From Tuctoria greenei (taxonomy: Eukaryota > Streptophyta > Magnoliopsida > Poales > Poaceae): a DNA stretch of 64,000 nucleotides. The notes under the pieces were generated by a model that had not been told where the DNA came from, made no database searches, and saw only the letters and a list, made by a program, of their open reading frames with translations. The position numbers were made by a program, and so were the translations under genes. Of the stretch, positions 10,789-22,200 are shown piece after piece. The stretch lies in assembly GCA_036927565.1 (NCBI GenBank), contig JAYESD010000009.1, positions 166,058,929 through 166,122,928 of the forward strand. Reading direction: 5' to 3'. The first letter of the stretch is position 1. Each line of letters begins with the position of its first letter.

Positions 10789-12266
10789 ATGGCGGCCGGC
10801 GGCAGAAAGAGGGCGTGGGTGGTGGACGTGGAGAAGACGCTGAGCGAGGCCGACGCCGCGGTGGAGGTGTCCCGGTGGCAGCGCCACTACATCTACCGCG
10901 TGCCGGCGTGCATCAAGGACCTCAAACCCAAGGCGTACAGGCCGCAGGTGGTGTCGCTCGGCCCGTTCCACCACGGCGACGAGGAGCTGCTGCCGATGGA
11001 AGACCACAAGCGCCGCGCGCTGCGCCACCTCCTGCGCCGGGCCAAGAGGCCGCTGGAGGAGTTCGCCGCCGCCGTCGAGGAGGTGGCGGAGCAGCTGCAG
11101 AGCGCGTACCTCGACCTCGACGACGACCGGTGGCGCCGCGGCGCCGAGGGGAGGGAGAGGTTCCTGGAGATGATGATCGTCGACGGGTGCTTCGTGCTGG
11201 AGGTGATGAGGGCCGCCGGCCCCGGCGGCGGGAGGAACGTCGGCGACTACGCGCCCAACGACCCCATCTTCAGTCGCCATGGCGTGCTCTACATGGTGCC
11301 TTACATCCGACGTGACATGCTCATGCTGGAGAACCAGCTGCCGCTGCTCCTGCTCGCGAAGCTCGTCGGCGTAGAGACAGCCAAGGCTCCGGTAAATACT
11401 CTGGTTTACTCTTCTTTATTTTTTCTTAATCTGTATGTGTCGTGCAAGAGAAGCCAAACTAACCTCTTGTACTCGCATGTGTGCATGGATGACGACGGGT
11501 GCAACGACGCGCGCAGAACGACGACGCCATTAACCGGATGGTGCTAAGGTTCCTGTCCCCAACGTCCCATCTACCGCCGACCGGCGTCGGTCTGGGGCTC
11601 CACCCTCTCGACGTGTACCGCCGGAGCATGCTCTACGGCCCCTACCAGAAGCCGCGGGGCTCGGACGACGTGCCGGAGACGGACATCATCCGGTCGGCGG
11701 TGGAGCTGTACGAGGCCGGGATCCGGTTCAGGAAGAGCACGACGGACAGCCTCCACGACATCCGGTTCCGGCACGGCGTGCTGAGCATGCCGGCGGTGTC
11801 CGTCGACGACTCCACCGAGTACATGCTCCTCAACATGATGGCGTTCGAGCGGCTGCACGTCGGCGCCGGGAACGAGGTCACGGCGTACGTCTTCTTCATG
11901 GACAACATCATCGACTCGGCCAAGGACGTGGCGCTGCTGAGCTCCACGGGCGTCATCCAGAACGCCGTCGGCAGCGACAAGGCGGTGGCCAAGCTGTTCA
12001 ACAGCATCTCCAAGGACGTGGTGCTCGAGGCGGAGAGCCCGCTCGACGCCGTGCACCGGCAGGTCAACGCCTACTGCCGGAAGCCGTGGAACATGTGGCG
12101 AGCGAACCTCATCCACACCTACTTCCGGAGCCCCTGGGCGTTCCTCTCCCTCGCCGCGGCTGTCTTCCTCCTCGGCATGACCGTCATGCAGACCGTGTAC
12201 ACCGTGCTGCAGTTCTACCAGAGCAATGGAGGCAGCTCCTCGCCAGCGGCCCCAGCTCCCATGTGA
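10789..12266 (+). CDS. DUF247 plant-specific protein, two exons
   Basis: Exons 10789-11391 and 11517-12266. The 125-bp intron has a GTAAAT donor and a GCGCGCAG acceptor, and both exons meet in phase 0 to give 450 residues. The DUF247 domain spans about residues 38-430: YRVPACIKDLKPKAYRPQVV and SLGPFHHGDEEL at the start, then ERFLEMMIVDGCFVLEVM, RRDMLMLENQLPLLLL, and a C-terminal FRSPWAF leading into one membrane helix (409-432, AFLSLAAAVFLLGMTVMQTV). Such single-pass C-terminal anchors are usual in the family. Molecular function is unknown in general; in grasses some DUF247 genes at the S and Z loci act as self-incompatibility determinants, which cannot be assumed here. Codon use is strongly GC-rich, so long antisense open frames are shadows. 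The frame is intact with no odd residues. Confidence 0.92.
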
Positions 12267-13207
12267 TCGTCTTTGATGCGCAGCTCTGCTTTCGCATTCA
12301 TCATCTGCGTGTCGTGGGCTAACACCAATGTACATTGACTTAGGTTTGCCTTTTGTGTGTTGTGGTGTGGTGTAGCCATTTATTCTGGTGTATTTGACAT
12401 TCCCGAATTCCGTTTGTTGAGCCTTTTTGGGGGGGCTTTGGTTGCCCACTTTCTGATGTTAAATTTGAAGTTTTTAAATTGAAGTGCAAGGCTACTTGAG
12501 AAATAAAAGTTGAAATCAGCTTTTAACCATCCTTCAGTTCCAAAAATGATAAATCTCAAGCCCCACCCAAGATGCAGTGCTGCGGCAGATTTATAAACTA
12601 ATAATCACATTCCGCAAAATTTTCAGAACCAGACACGGTAGCAGTATCATCAAATGCCACCAATATTGCCCATGCTAACACAAAATTTGGGTATGCACAC
12701 AGAAGAATGTTCTGTACATCGCCCTAACCGGAGAGAATGATATGTACATTTATTGCACCATCAACCTTTCCTATTTTTTTCTTGGATAGTAGGCACGTTG
12801 GAGTGCCTCTCATTGATCACATATTTTCATGGTCAAAATTGAGTTTCTAGCTCTCTGGCATATACCTCATGTTGGGAAGCGAGCATCAGTCTTGCAAGTC
12901 CATGCGGTTTCTTGTCCACTCAATCCAACTCAGAAACGATGCTTTTACTACTTGGTCCACCAGCGGCCCTTTGGTAATTTGCTGTACCAAGCAAATCAAG
13001 CTCGCTGTCCCCGCCAGTTCATTGCAAAAATGTGAAAAGGCTCGTTCTTCCTGAGGACTAACCATATGGAGAACGAACCCTTAGGACCAACATTATGTAT
13101 CATGCCCGCACGTCCATTCCGCATGCAGTCATCCTTAGAATCTGCTGTCCAACGGATATATGGAAATTTCAAAACCAGCGGGACTGGAAGGCAGTTTTCT
13201 CCAGATA
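12267..13207. other. Convergent 3' region between DUF247 and the importin gene
   Basis: Contains the 3' UTRs of both genes. No further gene or transposon was recognised; a GGGGGGG-containing stretch lies at about 12429. Confidence 0.5.
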
Positions 13208-16200
13208 TCATGAAGGACAGGGAGTTGGAACATCGCGATGACTCTCTGCAAAATCTCTAACTATGCGTTTAAGTGTTCTACCACCTTTCCCTTGCATGTA
13301 ACCTTGGTGATTCCTGACATTATCACCAGTCCTACTGTGAAGATAGTCTGAACCTGCATCCTCAAGCACCTTGAGCCATAATGGAACGATCATATCAGCT
13401 TCCCCTGGCTTTAGATAATCTGAGGGCAAGGATTTCACCTTATAAAGATTCAAAATATGTCAGTCGATATGAGACAGAAGTTTCACAAGCCAAGCTTCCA
13501 GCAGCAGAATAAAATAATTGCAAAATCTCATTCACCAGATCAATACATTCTCTCTGCAGCTATGTTACAGAGCTGGACTGAAATTATAATGTAATCAAAT
13601 GAACAGAAATGCCATATGAGAATCAATCTACTTGAACATGATCAAACTATGTCATGCGTCTGAAGGTTAAATGGCAGATATTTACAAACTCAGAAGTTAA
13701 TTCAGAATGCAATTAAAGAAAACAAGGACATGTAGACAGTATCTGGAAAAATCACAATGAAATCGAGTGCAGAAATAATACCGTTGATTGCATCCACCCA
13801 CAAAGGGAATCCCAACAGAGAACAGCCTTCCATGTCGTTCTCTCACAGAAACTGCACAGCGCCGCCAGTTGCTGTAATATTGTGGCAGATTTATGCACCT
13901 GTTTGGAAAAATTTTGTGACTTTTATGTGATATATGTTTCACCACATAACTTACACCATCAACATATCATAATAAAAACAATAACATAATAAAAAAGTAA
14001 GTCAGCAGATGTATAACAGTATAAAACAGTATCATCACCAGTAAGCCAAGAACTCAACTGAGAACTCATACCAGAATAATCATTAGTAAATACTTCCCAG
14101 AAGTCTAGGGCTTATTGAAAGGCTAACTGGCACAATTATAACATGCATGCTACTTTAGATGTCTTCCATAAAATACTTGACAAAAAACATATATGGATCA
14201 ATGGTGACAGGTGATATGAAATTACTTTTAAAATTTACTCACCCTTGACAGGGCTGATACACCAAGTAGAGCATAAAGTACATTAGATAATACGCTTTCA
14301 CCACAGCGTGCCAAGATTTGACTAAGCACCACTCCAGGTGATCTGTTAAGGATGCAATCTGGAGATTCTAGCACAGCAGCAAGGCTAACCTCAAGAAAAC
14401 CTGCAGGTATCATGTAAATTTTAAATTATTTAGTTTGTAAAAGTCAAGTGCAGCTACAGGAGTTGTATCATGCCAAGAGCAACAGCTTCAGCTTAGGCAT
14501 GCAACAATCGCATGTAACAACTTACAAGGCATTCATGTGGTCACCAAATAGAAGTATAAATGTTCAGCAAGAACAAATAAATTGTAGCTATTCTCCAAAA
14601 ATACAGAATAACAATATCGAAAATCACAACATTTTACCAAAACAAATGAGAATTGTATCGTATCTCTTTAGTAAGTGTGTCTAAGTAAAAACAGCCCTTG
14701 CAAAGGAATATAGGGGGTATTTTGTTATGTTTAAAGACCATCTTATCAGGAAAGGAAACTTATTAGATTTAAAGCCAAGAAGGCCAATAGTTAACAGATA
14801 GGAGTTAATATTTCACTGGCAGCAGTTCTCACATTAAATTCTTCTTTTTGACTGAATACAGACAAGTTTGCTCATTGTATTACTAATAAAAAATGCTGGG
14901 ATTAGAAACACTGTGATAACAACCAGAATACAATACATAGGTGGGGATAAATCACACTCACATGACATGTATGACATTGCTGCAAGTGCTGCTCCTCGGT
15001 GCATTGCCGTAGAACATATAGCTGCCTTTTGAAATGATAACTCGAGAAGTGGCCCAGATGCGATGATGGCATCCTGATTATTTATGCAACCAACAAATGG
15101 ATCTAGTATCAAAATGCCAATCCATATCATGTCGCACCACAGAGCTATAATAAGTTAGGATATAACATACTGAACATAAGAAAATGAACCTTTGGACAGC
15201 AGCGGATAAACATAGATGTAAAGTAGGTATAAGCTTCAACTAGATCAGGTTCTTGGTCACATGTATAAGAAGAATTTAGAGCTGATATTGAAGATGCAGA
15301 GCAAAGTGTTTCAAATGTTCTAACGCATAAAGCCCCATATTCTTCCTTGTGGCCAAATTCTTCAATAACCTTGGCAGCTGAAAATTAGAATGATGTCAAG
15401 GTAGAGTTCATAAGTCAAAGGAAATAAGATGCCACATTAGTCACTTAGAAAGAACTAAAAACCATTCCAGGTAGTGTTTCCAATTCTTGAACTAAAAGAT
15501 AGGAACCTACATTTAAATGCAATGTAAATTAATAGGTATTTGTGCATGTGTAGCAGGTTAACAGCAAACTCTAAGCCAAATATCCTGCTTACATCATACG
15601 GTCATGATCAACCCATTACAGTATTACACTATGGTTAGGTGTAGAGAACAGAATATTTTGGATTGAATTTTGACAAGCAAATTGTATTGGGCGTAAAAGT
15701 ATATTTCTTACCTGTTCTTAAGAAGCAGTCATGCCTTTGATACAGCAAGAAATTTGTAGATAGGCATTCCAGAACTTTAGATAACAAAATATGGAAGTGT
15801 TTTCCTGTAAAATACAAACAACTAATCAGCAAATTGATCAACTTGCTATATACCTTTAAAAAATTCCCATTTTAGAAATCCATTAACTTACCACAAGAAT
15901 GTACTGCTGAAGAAAGAGAACGGCATACAGCTGCAGATAAACTAACATTTTCCATATGAGATGATCGGAAAAGCCTTTCAAGGAGTGGCCAGAATATTCC
16001 AAGAAGAACTAAAATTGTATCATCATCGACCAGACCAGATGAAATTGAGGTAGCCAAATGACGAAACAAAGCACTCATCCTGTAAAACAGAAGTCGTACA
16101 CACTTAAATTGTAGGTTGCATCTATTTCATGTTTTTCATTCAATATGTAAATAACCAAAAAGTAAAAGCAGACTATAGTTATATCTTGTGCCAAAGAGAA

Positions 16201-19200
16201 AAGGGCATACAATTATTGGGCAACCTCAACTTACCTGTGGAGTCCACAGACTGCAAGGTCCAAGTTTTTTGTGTAGCTGCCAGAATTTTGCCTTAGTGAT
16301 TGATCTCTGTCCATGTCGATCTGGGAAACAAAAAGGTAAACACTTTGATTTTAAATGTTGTCACAGTCATGAACAGCTCATAAACAGCTTTAGAAAGAAC
16401 GGTTACACTAGAGGAAGAAAGCATACAATCTTTTCCACCGCTGCATAGCTGGTACAAAGTAGCCTGGCTAGTGAACTTTTTCTCAACTCTTTATCACAAA
16501 CAGAACTTAGAGCATGAGTAATTGCACTAATGATCTCTTCTTCATCCTCTAGCCGCAGGTTCCCTTTATCCATGCCCTATAAGAAATTAAGAATACTGTT
16601 CCTCAAATATTACATTGCCATTATCCATGGTGTTGGATTACTTCAACCAGGGCACATATAAGTTAATGGAAGGCAGAAGCAAAGAACTAATGCAATTGTT
16701 TGCGTTACATAGAGCATATGATATTCTAAATCAGCTTATCAGAACCAGCTTTCGTACTGGATATAGGAGCTTATTTTTTTTTAATTCAGCCTGTACCTAT
16801 GTAGCACGTGATATGATGTACCAGACATTTTTAGGGGCTATCCCTATGACCATGTCCTAGAGAGGAAGGAGGCCAGCAAGTGAAGTAAATGAAAAAATAT
16901 TTCTATGGGTCATTTCAAAACTAGTTTGACATAATGCATATTTTATTGGGTAAACTAAACTGCTAAAAATGTCATCTTCAATACCTTGTATCTTGAGTTA
17001 TGACCTTGAAAAAAATCATAGTAGAATGGATGCAGTAAAGTAAAAGAGACAGTTACCTCGCTAATCCAGAAAAGAATTTCAAGATTCTCAGGCTCGTTGA
17101 TGAATGAAGCCGCGTCCTCGCAAAGTTTGCGCAAGGCCAAGGAGCAAGCATTTGAAGACACAGATTTTGAAATCCCCGATGCGCAAAATAGGCTAAACAT
17201 AATGGCATAACACGTTGAAGCACCCATTGTGAAAGAAAAAAAAACAGTTAAACACAATTTCGATACTTCACAAACACCGTAAATACTTACAGTAACGGTT
17301 TAATGTTGCTTTGAGAAGATGATAGCCACTTTGAGTAAGAACCAATGACATCACCAAATGATTTGTATACCTTGAACATTCAGAAAATACACAAGAATAT
17401 TCATTTCACTATTAAAATAAAGAAAAAAATGACTAATAAAAGTACCTCAAAGCACATTGAGGAAGCTTACCAAGAACAGACTTCCGTTCAGTTCAACAGG
17501 TGTTCTGCTAGACAAAATGTTCACAAAATGCATTATAACTGAAAAATCAAAGGGGCTTTCATCTTGTAAAATTGTGTCAGCAACCTGAAATTCAGTGGTT
17601 TCTGATTAAGAGGAAGCATTGTCCAAGCATCAAAAGAAAAGAAGAAGAAAAGAGAAACATAGTACATATATCGGAGCAGCAGTGTGCAATATCCATTTGG
17701 ATTGATTGACATGATCCATTCGACCCTGGACGCTCTAAATACAACTAGTTGCTACCGTAAAAATTTGAACTGGCAGCTTAACAATAATTATATATGCTAC
17801 TTTTAGAGATGAAAATAACACAAAAACAATCAAAAAGGTCTGGAAGCAAGTAACAAGCTGCAGAATGCACAAAACAAGTGGATAAAATTAACATCAGCCA
17901 TGAGCATCAGATGGCATTCACATCTTATGGCAATAATTAGCAAAAATTACCAAGAGAAATGGCATACTTACCATGCTAAGTGCATACATTCTAACTTCTA
18001 CTTCCTTCCAAGGAACTGATTGGCTCGAGAAGCCGCCCCCACCAGGAAAAAGCTGCATATAAAATAATCCGCGTGTAGGGGACAAGTTTTAAGCATATCA
18101 AATCATTAAATGATCATAAGTAAAATATCAAAGTCATATGCCTATTTCATGCCCGTGATATTGAATAGAAATGTTAAATAAAATTATAAATACACAACTG
18201 GCGTAAAGGTGTATTTATAGCAAAAATAGCAAGAACATTTATATTGATTAGTGATTAACATCTGGGTCTCTCTTCACCCTTTGAATTCACTTTGCTAAGT
18301 CATTTACTTCTGAAATCTAGCAAGAAAAAGATAGCACACATTTTATAAACTGTGGGCATTGTAATTGGATATAAATAAACTGTAACTGGTAATCTTATAT
18401 TGTATCCATGCATAATGTTAGAAGTGTCAGAAGTACAAGAAGTGCACCTGAATATTGTAAACAATAAGCATAATCGCTCGTGTGCACAAGGATGGATCCT
18501 AAGCAATCTTTCAACAAACTACATACTGATGGATCATAAGCAACATTTCAACGAACTACATAGGGATGGATCATAAGCAGTCTTTCAATAAGAACCACAT
18601 ACCTTGTTTATATATGTAGGGGAACCTAGAACCAAGCAAATGTCAACAAGGAGCTCCTCCGAATTCGTCCTGAACTGTGCTAGTCCATCAGGTATATAAG
18701 ATTCCCCATCAGCGTCATGCTCCTCAGTATCAATCTACAAATGGGTGGAATTTCAATTCAAGGCATAAGAAGACGAGTGGGTTTATTAAACTATTATTCC
18801 AAAAAGGATACACAAAATAGGCAATGTGAAATTGCTAGATTAGTTTAAAGGATGGGAAATCATACGTTTGGCACAGCTTCCCTGATTATGTCTGAGAATC
18901 AGCTCAGTGGAGCTGTGCCAAAGGGGCCCAAAGTATGATATAAACCATATCTAGGTTATATTATGATGAGCTCCAGGCAATTATGACAAAATAAGTTTAA
19001 GACAAAAGTTAAATAAACTGCAGATTCAATTACTACAGTTTAACCATATACATAAGGAGGTCTAGGGCACCGACTACTGTGCAATCACGGTATTTCTGCA
19101 ATCCTGCAAGCAACAAATTTCTACCCTTAAATTGAGATCCTACGGTGGTTGCGAATTTTACACTTAACTCCTTCCATCTAGACCGGGACATATGCAAATT

Positions 19201-22200
19201 AATCCCCCCACGCTAGACGCCCTCGACTTCCATCCGTGTTTCCCTAGCCGTATCGATCGCAGTCGTCGGATCACTCTCGTGGACGTCGCCATCGCACGCC
19301 GTCGCAGCCGGTGCCCTCGTCCGACGCTGTCGGATCGTCAACGGATCTCCCTCTGCCCGACGCCACCCAAGCAGACACTACAGGAATTGGGCAAAAGGCC
19401 GTCAGCCATATATGCGTCGGTAACCTAAAGAAACCGACGCCTTTAGTTTATATACGTCGGTTTACCGACGTTCAAAGCCGACGACTCAGATTCGACGTTT
19501 TTAACTATTATGGACGTCGGGGCCGATGCCTTTAATGGTTAAAACTGTCGGTTTGGCTGCCGACACATTTAAAAGCTATAGGCGTCGGTTGCAGGCCCGA
19601 CGGCTTTAATGCGCTTAAGAGCGTCGGCTTGGGTCCACAGCCCACGCCTTTGATCCACGCAATCGCAGACGTTGCCCTTGTCTCCACGCAACAGCTCGTT
19701 CTGCAGCACTGACAAAGCAAGTCGGAACCTGCACGTCCATGCCGGAATCAGTTCATATGAACACGGTTGCTAATCAATAATCTTCGGCCCGATTCAGTTG
19801 TCGCAGGGGCGAGGGGACCTCTGTACACGGCCTACGGGGCGTCGGGCAGCGGGGGACATCCGCGCATGGGGCAGGGCGCCGTGCCTAGCGCGGCGGCTGC
19901 ACAGGCCACTGCGGCGCCCTTGTCCGGCGAGCGAGTCGCTGCGGCTGCGATGTAGAGGAAGGTGCTCGGGGTGCATTTGCATATTTCCTGATCCAGGTGG
20001 AAGGAGTTAAGTGTAAAATCCGCAGTCATCGTTGGATCCTAATCTAAGAGCTGAAATTCGTTGCTTGCAGGATTGCAGAAATATTGTTATTGCACAATAG
20101 TCGGTGTCGAGGTCTAGATACTTGACCAAGATAGCTATAAAATATACTTAACAGAAGATAAATGTAACACACACAAACCTGAGCACGAAATAAAATAGCA
20201 TCCAGCAGTGAAGAAAACACAGGGCAAAATAACTCTTTTGCTGCAGTTCTTTTGGCTGTCTTCACATCAATACCAAGAATAAAATGTGCCAAACTGCACC
20301 TGCAGAGTTTCAACATAGTTATAACCGCCCGGTCAAAAACATAGTTATAAACGGTTAATAAATCCTAAACATGCAAATTACTAATAATGACAAGTCAATT
20401 TTCACTCAAGATAATGGAATGTGGGGAAAAGTTTCCAATCTTAACACTTCAATGATCTAAATCAAACGTGCACCTTACTATTGACAACTAATCAATGACA
20501 ATCATGAAGCCAATATTATACATAAAATACTGCCGTGCTAACCAATGGGATTTGCATTGAGTGAAATATTATTAATATGAATAGTTGAACAGGTTACATG
20601 ACTGAGTTCTAATCTTCAAAATATGTCATGACTTTTTTAGTAATATACTAATATCATGCACTAATAAGAAAGTGCAGCCTTTTCTATTTAAGAGTGCATT
20701 TTTTTTCTTTTGTGTGTGCTTGGGAGGTAAATGAAATGCAATGCAATGCACTAATTGTTACTTAATGGCATTGCAATGGAAGAGTTTTCTATGTACGAAA
20801 ACAAATAGGAAAAAGATAACCATTGTTACCAAAATTGCAAAGTTGAATCTGCGATTTCCCAATCTTCGCTAGTAAAGGCCATGCATCTGCAATCGAGGTA
20901 GAGTGAGTTAGCTTACTTCAGGATTCAGGAAACGATAAAATGAACCAAACAACAGCATTGTTTGGGTCTTAATATGAACATAAAAAAACTAAAGGAAAAG
21001 TGGTACATAAACAATAATACAATAAATTGACCTCAAAAGTGCATCAGCGAGAGCAAGTGCGTCATTACCCCCTTCTGCAACCAAAGCGGGTGCCTAAGAA
21101 AGTTGAACAGCTATCAAGTTGTGTTCAATGGATTCGAACTCACAACAAATGATTGCATTTAAAAAGAAAGCAATTTGGTGTAATGCCATCTTATTTTAGA
21201 ACTCTCAAGATTACTGTCTGCTCTTCTTATAATTGTAGGAACACGCAACAATAAAGAACTTTTGCAATCACATTAGGATGTTCTACTTATCTGTTGCATC
21301 AACCACCTCTTGCAGAACCATAGGTATATGGCTAACTTTTCCATTAAAAGTGGTATTAATTCATCTATATGAAATGTTAAATGTTCATTCCAATACTGTA
21401 CGCAATGAAAGCATAATCATGTTTTGCCAGTGCCTTTCAACTAACCTACAAATCATCAACTTCAGTATGAAACAAATCTTACCGCCTGACCCACTTCGCA
21501 CATCAAACAAGCAAGACCAGCAACGATCTTCTCACTTCTGTTGGCTATAGCTGGTAGAAGAAGAACCTCCCTTATGTAAGGCATCTTACTTAGAAAGGCC
21601 TGAGGTAACTCCTGCCACCAGATAGTAGAATTTCAAGTTATAAGTTAAATTGACATGTAGCGCTTAGGATACTCAGAAAAATGGGTGGTGGGGGAATGGC
21701 AACAGCAGCCACTAAGGTCCTCTATAATTCAAACTTTGCATACTCAACAATAAGACTTTTAACAGGAGTAATTCAATATTTCAATTTACAATAAAATATA
21801 ATGGAATAAGAAAGAGAAGCACTTAAAATTGAATCAGTTGAAACCCAAAATGGAACCTGTGACTACTGTGGTTTCATTTAACCCAAAATGGAACCAGGGT
21901 GTGCCCTGTTTACCATCCTGTCTCGACCAGAACAAGAATTGGAGCATTTTGCAGTGTTATCCTAAACAGTAAACGGTAGACAGTCGAAGAATGTTTGTTT
22001 ACCGTTTATCCTGTCTGGACAGTGTTTAAACGGTGTCTCAGACCGTCCGCAGTGGCACACTGTAAAGCACACTGTATACACTGTATCACAGTGTAATTTA
22101 GAGTATGCACTGTAAAAGTAGAAGAAGAATAGTGTATAGAGTATGCTGGTGCGGATAGCCTCAACGGATAAAACGGTGTGTACTGTAGCTGCACTGTTGC

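Noticed and set aside
11571..12449. Long minus-strand open frame antisense to DUF247 exon 2 (and another at 10726-11280)
   Set aside because: High GC at third positions leaves stops rare on the opposite strand; the translation is Arg/His/Val-rich with no family likeness, while the plus frame is a clear DUF247 protein.
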